The position numbers and the translations under genes are program-made. A stretch of 43,115 nt of DNA from Alphaproteobacteria bacterium MarineAlpha6_Bin4 (lineage in GTDB: Bacteria; Pseudomonadota; Alphaproteobacteria; GCA-002720895): the NCBI GenBank assembly GCA_002937775.1, contig PTKO01000007.1:1-43115 (forward strand), in the 5' to 3' direction. The notes under the pieces were generated by a model, which worked only from the letters and a program-made list of their open reading frames with translations, was not told the DNA's origin and did not search any database. Below, one piece after another: positions 35,529 to 43,115 of this stretch. The number at the start of each line of letters is the position of its first letter. Positions within the stretch are counted from its first letter, which is position 1.

Positions 35529-36862
35529 TGTTTTTAAAATTTAATTACATAAATAAAGTAATTTGCTCTTTTATAATTTTGTTTTTATTTACAATAAGAG
35601 CAAACGCTGAACTTAAAATTGATATTACTTCAGGATATACAGAGCCTACTCCAATAGGAATAAGTGAATTTACAGGAACTAATGATGAGGAAAATGGTCT
35701 AGCAAAACAAATTACAAAGCTAGTTATTGCAGATCTTAACAACAGTGGATTATTTAAAGTTGTTGATCCAAAAGCATATATTCAAAAAATTTCCAACCCA
35801 AATATTATGCCTAAATTTTCTGATTGGAAAGTTATAAACACACAAGCGCTAATCGTTGGATCTGCTCAATTAAATGCCAGTGGAAATGTCAGGATTGAAT
35901 TTAGATTATGGGATGTGTTTGCTGAGCAGCAAATGGCAGGTTGGGCATTTAGCACAGCAAGAAGTAACTGGAGGCAAATTTCCCATAGAATAGCAGATAA
36001 AGTTTATGAAAGATTAACTGGTGAAATAGGTTACTTTGATACAAGAATAGCTTATATCGCAGAAAGTGGCCCTTTAAAAAAAAGAATAAAAAGATTAGCT
36101 ATAATGGACCAAGATGGAGCAAATCATCGTTTTTTAACCGATGGAAACAATTTAGTTCTTACCCCTAGATTTTCTCCTTCGCAACAAGAATTAACCTATC
36201 TTTCTTATATTGGAAGAATCCCTAGAGTATATTTGTTAGATATTGAAACAGGAAAACAAGAAGTTGTTGGAGATTTCCCTGGTATGACTTTTGCTCCTCG
36301 ATTTTCACCATTTGGTGATCAGGTAATAATGTCGCTAGCAACAGAAGGGAATTCAGATATTTATTCATATAATCTTAAAACTAATATAAGAAAGCAGCTA
36401 ACTACTTATAGAGGAATAGATACATCTCCATCATATTCACCAAATGCAAAGAAAATAGTTTTTAATTCTGATCGTGGAGGATCTCCTCAAATTTATACTA
36501 TGAATAGCAATGGAAAAAAAATAAAAAGAATTAGTTTTGGAAAAGGACAATATTCAACACCTGTATGGTCTCCAAGAGGAGACTATATTGCTTTTACAAA
36601 ATTTTTTAACAATACTTTTTATATAGGAGTTATGACACCAGAAGGTAAAGGGGAAAGAGTAATTGCTAAAGGATTTCTTGTTGAAGGCCCAACATGGACA
36701 CCAAATGGAAGAATGATAGCATATACAAAAAAAGACTATCCTAAGAACAAAAAAGAAGGAAAAACAAGAATATTTTTGATTGATCTTACAGGTTTCCATG
36801 AAAAAGAGTTAATCACACCTTTAGAAGCATCAGACCCTTCATGGTCAGCATTATTGAACTAA
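35528..36862 (+). CDS. tolB: Tol-Pal system beta-propeller protein TolB
   Basis: A periplasmic protein that binds Pal, 444 residues. A signal peptide (hydrophobic FIILFLFTIRANA) is followed by the N-terminal domain (GISEFTGTNDEENGLA) and a six-bladed WD40-like propeller with repeated motifs such as LTPRFSPSQQELTYLSY, FAPRFSPFGDQVIMS, TSPSYSPNAKKIVFNSDRGG and STPVWSPRGDYIAFT. The ATG overlaps the tolA stop by one base. Pal follows after an 80-base spacer that contains a candidate promoter. Confidence 0.95.
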   Translation: MFLKFNYINKVICSFIILFLFTIRANAELKIDITSGYTEPTPIGISEFTGTNDEENGLAKQITKLVIADLNNSGLFKVVDPKAYIQKISNPNIMPKFSDWKVINTQALIVGSAQLNASGNVRIEFRLWDVFAEQQMAGWAFSTARSNWRQISHRIADKVYERLTGEIGYFDTRIAYIAESGPLKKRIKRLAIMDQDGANHRFLTDGNNLVLTPRFSPSQQELTYLSYIGRIPRVYLLDIETGKQEVVGDFPGMTFAPRFSPFGDQVIMSLATEGNSDIYSYNLKTNIRKQLTTYRGIDTSPSYSPNAKKIVFNSDRGGSPQIYTMNSNGKKIKRISFGKGQYSTPVWSPRGDYIAFTKFFNNTFYIGVMTPEGKGERVIAKGFLVEGPTWTPNGRMIAYTKKDYPKNKKEGKTRIFLIDLTGFHEKELITPLEASDPSWSALLN

Positions 36863-36881
36863 AAAAAAAATTAAAAAATAC

Positions 36882-36909
36882 TTGTATCTAATACAGTCGT
36901 TATTATAAT
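36882..36909 (+). promoter_or_regulatory. Candidate sigma-70-type promoter for pal
   Basis: TTGTAT (36882-36887), a 16-base spacer and a perfect TATAAT (36904-36909) lie 33 bases before the pal ATG. This would allow pal to be made in excess of tolQRAB. Support is motif-only. Confidence 0.45.
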
Positions 36910-36942
36910 TTACTTTGAATTATAATTAATACAGTATAAAAA

Positions 36943-37419
36943 ATGAATATTTTAAGAACTTTCTCAACACTAATTTTCACAGCTTTTTTGTTTAGTTGTG
37001 CTCAACAACAAGGCGCTGTTGAGGATGTTTCAACCGGTTTATATGAAAAAGGTGGAATGACTTATCTTGATAAGGGTATGAAAGTTCCAGCAAAAATATA
37101 TTTTGATTATAATTCATATCTTTTAACATCAATGGCAGAGGGAACTCTTGATATACAAGTTACTTGGATGGATGAAAATCCTAGTAAATATATATTAATT
37201 GAAGGCCATTGTGACGAAAGAGGAACAAGGGAATACAATTTGGCGTTAGGAGAAAGAAGAGCTAACGCTGTAAAAGAATACTTATCCTCAATGGGAATTG
37301 CTCCAGATAGATTAAATATCGTTTCTTATGGAAAAGAAAGACCAGACGTTGAAGGCTCTTTCGACGATGCATGGCAAAAAAATAGACGTTCAGTTACAAC
37401 ATTAGATGTTGATAGATAA
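36943..37419 (+). CDS. pal: Peptidoglycan-associated lipoprotein Pal
   Basis: An outer-membrane lipoprotein that binds peptidoglycan and TolB. The 158-residue precursor has a signal peptide ending in the lipobox LFSC, with Cys about residue 19 as the lipid site. The OmpA-like domain follows: IYFDYNSYLLTSMA, then the peptidoglycan-binding LIEGHCDERGTREYNLALGERRANAV and VSYGKERP. All signature residues are present. It is downstream of tolB and upstream of cpoB. Confidence 0.95.
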   Translation: MNILRTFSTLIFTAFLFSCAQQQGAVEDVSTGLYEKGGMTYLDKGMKVPAKIYFDYNSYLLTSMAEGTLDIQVTWMDENPSKYILIEGHCDERGTREYNLALGERRANAVKEYLSSMGIAPDRLNIVSYGKERPDVEGSFDDAWQKNRRSVTTLDVDR

Positions 37420-37496
37420 GAATTTATTCTTCTCTTCTCTTGAATTTATAGTAATCTAGATAATATAAAGACTAAGTTCAATTCAATTTAGTTAAA

Positions 37497-38390
37497 ATGT
37501 TTAAACATAGAACAACCACTCTAACTTTTATTTTTATTTTTTTTATTTCATCAAACCTTTATGCTGTAGATGAGTTCGATCTAAATTTATTAAGCGATAG
37601 GATTAACCGTCTAGAAAAAGAAATAACTGATATTCAAAAATCTTTATTCTCATCAGATGATAATTCTTCAATTAAAGAAAATAATTCAAATATTCCTACA
37701 AAATATCAAAGAAGGATAAATAAGATTGAGAATGACTTTGCCAAAGTTAATGGAAAATTTGAAGAAATTTTTTTCAGATTAGATCAACTACAAGAAAAAT
37801 TGGATAGATTTACATCTGATGTTGATTTTAGATTATCAAATAAAAATAACACTTCGCAATATATAGATAAAAAATCTGCTCAAGACACATATGCATACCC
37901 AGACAATACATCTGAAGTTGATGCCTCAGGAGGAGATGTTGAAATATTAGGAACAATAAAAAATCAAAAACCAGAGGAAGAAGCATTTGAAATAGCAAAA
38001 AATTTTCAGGATCCAGAAAACTTGTTTAAGTATGGAAAAGATTCTTTGCAAAATCTAGATTATACAAATGCAGAAATGGCATTCAGAGGTTTTGTAAAAA
38101 AATATCCTAATAATGATAAAATTCCAAATGCATATTATTGGCTAGGAGAGTCTTTATTTGTAAGAGAGAATTATCCTGAAGCTGTTTTAGCTTATGGCGA
38201 AGTAATTAAAAACCATAAAAGGCATAAAAGAGCATCTGCAAGTTTGTTAAAAATAGCATTATCATTTTCAAGTTTAGGAAAAAATAAGGAATCTTGCGAT
38301 GCATTAAAAAAAATACTAAAACAATATCCTGATTCTGAAAGAGATGTTTTAAAAAAAACAAATTTTGTAATACAGAAAAATAATTGTTAA
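37497..38390 (+). CDS. cpoB: Periplasmic TPR protein CpoB (YbgF)
   Basis: Couples peptidoglycan synthesis to Tol-Pal constriction. The 297-residue protein has a signal peptide (LTFIFIFFISSNLYA), an N-terminal coiled-coil trimerisation region (LLSDRINRLEKEITDIQKSL and EIFFRLDQLQEKLDRF), and C-terminal tetratricopeptide repeats (ENLFKYGKDSLQNLDYTNAEMAFRGFV, NAYYWLGESLFVRENYPEAVLAYGEVI). This layout is typical. It follows pal by 77 bases; tilS follows after 7. Confidence 0.9.
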   Translation: MFKHRTTTLTFIFIFFISSNLYAVDEFDLNLLSDRINRLEKEITDIQKSLFSSDDNSSIKENNSNIPTKYQRRINKIENDFAKVNGKFEEIFFRLDQLQEKLDRFTSDVDFRLSNKNNTSQYIDKKSAQDTYAYPDNTSEVDASGGDVEILGTIKNQKPEEEAFEIAKNFQDPENLFKYGKDSLQNLDYTNAEMAFRGFVKKYPNNDKIPNAYYWLGESLFVRENYPEAVLAYGEVIKNHKRHKRASASLLKIALSFSSLGKNKESCDALKKILKQYPDSERDVLKKTNFVIQKNNC

Positions 38391-38397
38391 TTAATAA

Positions 38398-39735
38398 ATG
38401 ATCCAAAAAGCCTTTTCTAAAATAATGGATAAACTTGGTCCGTATGAGAATAAACCTCACCTAGCAATAGCTGTTTCAGGTGGCTCAGACAGTATGTGCC
38501 TAGCTATTTTAGCTAAAGAGTGGGCAAATAGTAAAGGTGGAAAAGTTTCTGCATTAATAGTGGACCACGGTTTAAGAAAAAGTAGTAAAAAGGAATGTGC
38601 AAAAACAAAAAAAGAATTAGAAAATAGAAAAATTATTACACGATGTTTTAAATGGAAATTATCAAAAATTCCTAAAAATGCTGTCCAAGAAAAAGCACGA
38701 GAGTTTAGATATAATATTTTCGAGGAATGGTGTTTTAAAAAAAAAATTAAAAATTTATTAGTTGCCCATCATTTCGAAGATCAAAAAGAAACTTTTATTA
38801 TGAGGTTAAATAATAATAGTGATATTTACGGATTGGCATGCATGCCAAAAGTTTTGTTAAAAAAGGAAATAAGAATATTAAGACCCATGTTAGATTTCAA
38901 TAAAAAAGAAATTATTAAATATTTAAAACAAAATAAAATAAGCTGGATTGAAGATAAAACTAATTCATCTTCAATATATTATAGGAATAGAGTAAGAAAA
39001 GTATTGCCAAAGTTACAAGAAAAAGGTTTAACAGATAAAAAATTAAAAAAAATTTTAAAAAGAGCTCAGTTAGAAAGAAAAAGAATTGAGTCTAATGCCA
39101 ATAAATGGCTAGTTAAGAATGTGGAAGTTAAAGATCTTGGATATGTTTCAATAAATTTTTCTAATTTAAAATTACTTAGCAAAGATAATTTTGTCTTTAT
39201 TTTTTCAAAGATTATTAATATAGTTTCAGGTTCTTTTCATATAACAAAGTCAAAATATTTAAATAATCTTTACAATAAAATAAATTCTAAAGAAAATAAT
39301 AAACATACAAATATAGGAGGATGCCATATTTTATTTGAAAAAAATAAATTATATGTATCTAGAGAAATTTTAAAAAGAAATAGAGAACAAAAAATTAATT
39401 TTAAATTTAATAAAATTATTTGGGATAATAGGTTTGAAATTAAATATAAGGAAAATAATTATTTTTTTTTAAAAAAAAGATTAGGAAAGACTCTTTTTAT
39501 TGAGCAGCTGGCAAAAAATGGATGGAACGAAGTTATAAAAAAAAATAGAAAGATAAAAAAAAAACTTAGCGTTCCAAATAAAATAATCTTATCTTTACCT
39601 GCAATAAAAAATAAAGAAAATCATGTTTTATATGTTCCACATTTAAAGTATTATTCTAGCATGGAAGATAAAAATGAATTTTCTAATATAAATTTTATTT
39701 TTAAACCATTTATTGATATTTCTAATAAATATTAA
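38398..39735 (+). CDS. tilS: tRNA(Ile)-lysidine synthetase TilS
   Basis: Changes the wobble C of tRNA-Ile(CAU) to lysidine so that it reads AUA codons. That matters in a genome this AT-rich, where AUA codons are frequent. The 445-residue protein has the PP-loop AVSGGSDSMCLAIL, VDHGLRKSS, AVQEKAREFRYNIF, AHHFEDQKETFIMRL and RPMLDFNKKEIIKYL. A long divergent C-terminal part follows. It is between cpoB and ftsH, as in many alphaproteobacteria. Confidence 0.93.
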   Translation: MIQKAFSKIMDKLGPYENKPHLAIAVSGGSDSMCLAILAKEWANSKGGKVSALIVDHGLRKSSKKECAKTKKELENRKIITRCFKWKLSKIPKNAVQEKAREFRYNIFEEWCFKKKIKNLLVAHHFEDQKETFIMRLNNNSDIYGLACMPKVLLKKEIRILRPMLDFNKKEIIKYLKQNKISWIEDKTNSSSIYYRNRVRKVLPKLQEKGLTDKKLKKILKRAQLERKRIESNANKWLVKNVEVKDLGYVSINFSNLKLLSKDNFVFIFSKIINIVSGSFHITKSKYLNNLYNKINSKENNKHTNIGGCHILFEKNKLYVSREILKRNREQKINFKFNKIIWDNRFEIKYKENNYFFLKKRLGKTLFIEQLAKNGWNEVIKKNRKIKKKLSVPNKIILSLPAIKNKENHVLYVPHLKYYSSMEDKNEFSNINFIFKPFIDISNKY

Positions 39736-39781
39736 CAAACCATATTGTTCTTACAAAAAAAAAGATTAAATATATGTATAT

Positions 39782-41707
39782 ATGAAAAAATTTAATAAAA
39801 ACTTAATAATATGGCTAGTTATAGGATTTTTATTATCATCATTTTATAACTTTTTCACCAAATCCAATGAAAATGTTAAAGTTGAACAAATAGCATTCTC
39901 AGATTTCTTAAATGAAGTTGAAAAAGATAATGTATTGGATGTTAACATAAAAGGAGATTTAATAAGTGGGAATCTAGCTGATGGAAAGAAATTTAACACA
40001 TATACCCCATATGATCCTAATTTAATAGAAAAGTTATCTAAAAAAGATGTGAAGATAAACGTTGAACCTTACAAAACCAAAGGTTCATCATTGTTAAATA
40101 TTCTCTTATCTTGGTTTCCAATGTTATTATTAATTGGTGTTTGGCTATTCTTTATGCGTCAAATGCAATCAGGTAGCGGAAAAGCGCTTGGCTTTGGAAG
40201 ATCAAAAGCAAAAATGTTAAATGAAAAAACTGGAAAAGTTACTTTTAAAGATGTTGCAGGAATAGATGAGTCAAAGAATGAATTGCAGGAAGTAGTTGAA
40301 TTTTTAAAAGATCCTTCAAAATTTCAAAGACTAGGTGGAAAAATACCTAAAGGTGTTTTATTAGTTGGTCCACCAGGATGTGGGAAAACTCTTTTAGCTA
40401 GAGCAGTTGCAGGGGAAGCTGGAGTTCCTTTTTTTACTATTTCAGGGTCAGATTTTGTAGAAATGTTTGTAGGTGTCGGAGCCTCTAGAGTAAGAGATAT
40501 GTTTGAACAGGGAAAAAAAAGCGCACCTTGCATTATATTTATAGACGAAATTGATGCGGTTGGTAGACATAGAGGAGCCGGTCTTGGAGGCGGTAATGAT
40601 GAAAGGGAGCAAACTCTTAATCAATTATTAGTAGAAATGGATGGGTTTGAAAGCAATGAAGGAGTAATAATTGTTGCAGCAACAAATAGACCGGATGTAC
40701 TTGATCCAGCCCTTTTGAGACCTGGAAGATTTGATAGACAAGTAGTTGTTCCGAATCCAGATATACTTGGAAGAGAAAAAATTTTAAAAGTTCATTTGAG
40801 AAAAGTTCCACTTGCTCCAAATGTTGATTCAAAAATTATTGCTAGGGGGACCCCTGGTTTCTCTGGAGCTGATTTAGCAAATCTTGTTAACGAAGGCGCG
40901 TTATTAGCTGCTAGAAGAAATAAAAGATTTGTAACTATGCAAGAAATGGAAGACGCTAAAGATAAAGTTTTGATGGGAATAGAAAGAAAATCTATGGTTA
41001 TGAAGGATGATGAGAAAAAATTAACTGCCTATCACGAAGCAGGACATGCAATTGTTGCTATACATTCAAAATATTCAGATCCTGTTCATAAAGCTACGAT
41101 TATACCAAGAGGAAGAGCACTAGGGATGGTTATGAGATTACCTGAAAGTGATAGAATATCTATGTCTAAGATAAAAATAAAAGCTGATTTGGCAGTTGCC
41201 ATGGGCGGAAGAATTGCGGAAGAATTAATATTTGGTCCATCTAAAGTTACCACTGGCGCATCTTCAGATATTAGCATGGCTACTAATATTGCAAGGAAGA
41301 TGGTAACTGAGTGGGGCATGAGCGATAAAATGGGTCCACTTTCATATGGAGAGAATGAACAAGAAGTTTTTTTGGGACATTCCGTAACACAAAAAAAGAA
41401 TATATCAGAAAATACTGCTCAAGAAATAGATAAAGAGGTTAGAAAAATTGTTGATGAGGCATACAAGACTGCACATGCAATAATAAAAAAAAATATAAAT
41501 CAAATGCATAAGTTAGCAAAAGGCTTACTGAAATATGAAACTTTAACTGGCGATGAAATAAAAGATTTAATTAAAGGAAAAAAAATTAAAAAGTTTGTTG
41601 CAAAAAATAAAAAAAATAAAAAAAGTAAGATATTATCACCTGTACCAAATGTTGAGAAAAAGAGAGAATCTAAAGGCTTGAATGATCCGCAATTAGAAAG
41701 CAATTAA
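39782..41707 (+). CDS. ftsH: ATP-dependent zinc metalloprotease FtsH
   Basis: A membrane-bound AAA+ protease that degrades RpoH and damaged membrane proteins. The 641-residue protein has two N-terminal membrane helices ([13 protein letters not shown] and [17 protein letters not shown]) around a periplasmic loop, Walker [14 protein letters not shown] (Cys instead of the usual Thr), Walker [12 protein letters not shown], the second region of homology [20 protein letters not shown], and the zinc site [11 protein letters not shown]. The C-terminal tail is Lys-rich. It follows tilS by 46 bases. RpoH, its classic substrate, is encoded in the same window. Confidence 0.97.
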   Translation: MKKFNKNLIIWLVIGFLLSSFYNFFTKSNENVKVEQIAFSDFLNEVEKDNVLDVNIKGDLISGNLADGKKFNTYTPYDPNLIEKLSKKDVKINVEPYKTKGSSLLNILLSWFPMLLLIGVWLFFMRQMQSGSGKALGFGRSKAKMLNEKTGKVTFKDVAGIDESKNELQEVVEFLKDPSKFQRLGGKIPKGVLLVGPPGCGKTLLARAVAGEAGVPFFTISGSDFVEMFVGVGASRVRDMFEQGKKSAPCIIFIDEIDAVGRHRGAGLGGGNDEREQTLNQLLVEMDGFESNEGVIIVAATNRPDVLDPALLRPGRFDRQVVVPNPDILGREKILKVHLRKVPLAPNVDSKIIARGTPGFSGADLANLVNEGALLAARRNKRFVTMQEMEDAKDKVLMGIERKSMVMKDDEKKLTAYHEAGHAIVAIHSKYSDPVHKATIIPRGRALGMVMRLPESDRISMSKIKIKADLAVAMGGRIAEELIFGPSKVTTGASSDISMATNIARKMVTEWGMSDKMGPLSYGENEQEVFLGHSVTQKKNISENTAQEIDKEVRKIVDEAYKTAHAIIKKNINQMHKLAKGLLKYETLTGDEIKDLIKGKKIKKFVAKNKKNKKSKILSPVPNVEKKRESKGLNDPQLESN

Positions 41708-41753
41708 AAAGTAAAAATATTTGTAAAATTTAATTAATAGTTACAATAAAGCT

Positions 41754-42599
41754 ATGCGTCCAATTAGATATTTTAACAAGCCATATCTAGGCTTTAAAAC
41801 TCCGGCAATTATGGGTATTTTAAATATTACACCTGATAGTTTTTCAGATGGAGGTAAATATTTTTCAAAACCTAGTCTTGCAATAAAAAATGCAATAAAA
41901 ATGAACAAATTAGGAGCTGATATCATTGATATTGGTGCTGAATCAACAAGACCAGGTGCTAAACCTATAAATCCGGTAATGGAGATTAAAAGATTAAAAC
42001 CAATTATTATTGGTTTAAAAAAAAATAAAATAAATATTTCGGTCGATACTAGAAACTCTTTAACAATGAAATTTGCCTTAGATAACGGAGTTAAAATAAT
42101 AAATGATGTTTCTGCTCTTAATCATGATCATCAAAGTTTAAATTATATTAAGAAATCTAATTGCCTAATAGTTCTAATGCATATGCAAGGTACTCCAGAA
42201 ACCATGCAAACAAAACCAAGATATAAATTTGCACCAAGAGATATATATTATTTTTTAAAAAAACAAATTTTAAACTGTGAAAAGAATGGAATAAAAAGAA
42301 AAAGAATTATAATTGACCCTGGTATTGGTTTTGGAAAAACAAGCAAACATAACATTCAAATATTACAAAATTTAAAGATTTTTCAAAAATTGAAATGTAA
42401 TATTCTAATTGGATTATCAAGAAAAAGAATAATATCTGATTTAACTAAAAACGAGAAGCCAACTGATAGAATTCCTGGAACAATCGCGGCAAATCAATTT
42501 GCATTAGACAATGGTGCCGACATAATTAGAGTCCATGATGTTAAAGAAGCAGTACAAGCTAAACTAGTTTGGCAAGCTCTTAAAAAAAAAAATGTATAA
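41754..42599 (+). CDS. folP: Dihydropteroate synthase
   Basis: Joins p-aminobenzoate to hydroxymethyl-dihydropterin pyrophosphate in folate synthesis; the sulfonamide target. The 281-residue protein has IMGILNITPDSFSDGG, IGAESTRPGAKP, SVDTRNSLTMKFALDNG and IIIDPGIGFGKTSKHN, all family signatures. Its last 8 bases overlap the start of glmM, as in many bacteria where folP-glmM are coupled. Identification is secure. Confidence 0.96.
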   Translation: MRPIRYFNKPYLGFKTPAIMGILNITPDSFSDGGKYFSKPSLAIKNAIKMNKLGADIIDIGAESTRPGAKPINPVMEIKRLKPIIIGLKKNKINISVDTRNSLTMKFALDNGVKIINDVSALNHDHQSLNYIKKSNCLIVLMHMQGTPETMQTKPRYKFAPRDIYYFLKKQILNCEKNGIKRKRIIIDPGIGFGKTSKHNIQILQNLKIFQKLKCNILIGLSRKRIISDLTKNEKPTDRIPGTIAANQFALDNGADIIRVHDVKEAVQAKLVWQALKKKNV

Positions 42600-43115
42600 A
42601 AACTTATTTGGCACAGACGGTATTAGGGGATATGCAAGTGATGAAATTTTTAATCATGCATCATTGAACTTTCTAGCTAAAGCAATAATAAATAATAAAA
42701 AAAGTTTTAAAGTTTTAATTGGTATTGATACAAGAATTTCTAGTAAAATAATAGAAAAAAAATTAGTAGATAATTTAAAAAATAATGGCGCTTATATATA
42801 TTTAACAGGAATATTACCTACTCCTGCTGTTTCCTATTTAACAAAAAAATTTAATTGTAATTTAGGAATTGTAATATCAGCTTCACACAACCCATATAAA
42901 TATAATGGAATAAAATTTTTTAATAAAAATGGCGAAAAGTTATTAAAACATCAAGAGAAGGCAATAGAAAAAAAATTTTTTAAATTTAAAAAAGAAGGGA
43001 AATTTGTAAAAAAGAAGTCAGAGAGAAAAATAAAAAAAATAAAAAATTCTTATACGATTTATATAAAAAAAATTATTTCAATTTTAAAAAAAAAGAAACT
43101 ATCAAATAAATTAAA
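42592..43115 (+). CDS. glmM: Phosphoglucosamine mutase GlmM (5' part, cut by window end)
   Basis: Converts glucosamine-6-phosphate to glucosamine-1-phosphate for UDP-GlcNAc, used in peptidoglycan and LPS. This gene is absent from the ORF track because it runs off the right edge. From ATG 42592 it reads MYKNLFGTDGIRGYAS, then IGIDTRISSK, TGILPTPAVSYL, and the phosphoserine loop VISASHNPYKYNGIKFF. These are the N-terminal motifs of the alpha-phosphohexomutase family, GlmM branch. The start overlaps folP by 8 bases. About the first 174 residues are visible. Confidence 0.93.
   Translation, partial: MYKNLFGTDGIRGYASDEIFNHASLNFLAKAIINNKKSFKVLIGIDTRISSKIIEKKLVDNLKNNGAYIYLTGILPTPAVSYLTKKFNCNLGIVISASHNPYKYNGIKFFNKNGEKLLKHQEKAIEKKFFKFKKEGKFVKKKSERKIKKIKNSYTIYIKKIISILKKKKLSNKL

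Noticed and set aside
36554-36799. Minus-strand 81-residue ORF with many Cys inside tolB
   Set aside because: Antisense shadow of a well-supported TolB propeller; composition reflects reverse-complement codons.

Overview
The window is a strongly AT-rich (well under 30% GC by eye), densely packed bacterial chromosome segment. It looks like a streamlined alphaproteobacterium of the SAR11/Pelagibacterales or HIMB59/AEGEAN-169 kind. That placement is an inference from base composition, very short spacers, overlapping genes, the zinc-free L31 and L36 proteins, the TrcR/DUF1013 and DUF1244 families, the RpoH box, and the tol-pal-cpoB-tilS-ftsH-folP-glmM order. No rRNA, CRISPR array, transposase or phage structural gene was seen. 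No gene-free stretch exceeds 300 bases. The longest between ORF-track genes (7482-7759) holds a 42-codon membrane-peptide ORF that is not in the track.

Region 1 (1-2799) is the edge of a surface-glycan island: a CMP-nonulosonate synthetase fragment with an apparent frameshift in a 14-A run, a D-2-hydroxyacid dehydrogenase, and a membrane-anchored SGNH hydrolase whose last codons lie antisense inside tRNA-Val(GAC). Region 2 (2853-5909) is a heat-shock block, rpoH-groES-groEL, with a good sigma-32-type promoter overlapping the end of rpoH. Region 3 (5920-12267) returns to envelope glycan genes: kdsB and a methyltransferase on the minus strand; a small membrane peptide, a second SGNH hydrolase, an LmbE deacetylase and a glycosyltransferase on the plus strand; then a convergent asparagine-synthetase-like gene without the glutaminase cysteine.

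Region 4 (12375-21766) is mixed: a secreted beta-propeller protein, ribosomal protein L36 (absent from the ORF track), a radical SAM/SPASM protein, pyruvate kinase, a GCS2-type carboxylate-amine ligase with DUF1244, a UDP-glucuronate epimerase-like protein, a long-chain acyl-CoA ligase and an ABC1/UbiB protein. Region 5 (21763-31152) is a run of twelve minus-strand genes, tkt-gap-fba-thiE-efp-suhB-ompA-like-rpmE-qor-trcR-purE-rpsU. It mixes central carbon metabolism with translation genes. rpsU is absent from the ORF track and seems to start at ATA. Region 6 (31249 to the right edge) is a plus-strand run, zapA-ymdB-yebC-(nuclease)-tolQRAB-pal-cpoB-tilS-ftsH-folP-glmM, covering division, envelope integrity, tRNA modification, proteolysis, folate and cell-wall precursors. 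glmM is cut by the window end.

The observations most worth a second look are: a small Hjc-like PD-(D/E)XK nuclease in the place usually held by ruvCAB; the asparagine-synthetase-like enzyme lacking its glutaminase nucleophile inside a glycan cluster; the poly-A frameshift in the CMP-sugar synthetase; the rpoH-groESL promoter arrangement; the ATA start of rpsU; and three convergent gene pairs whose stop codons interlock in a four-base TTAA or TTAG.
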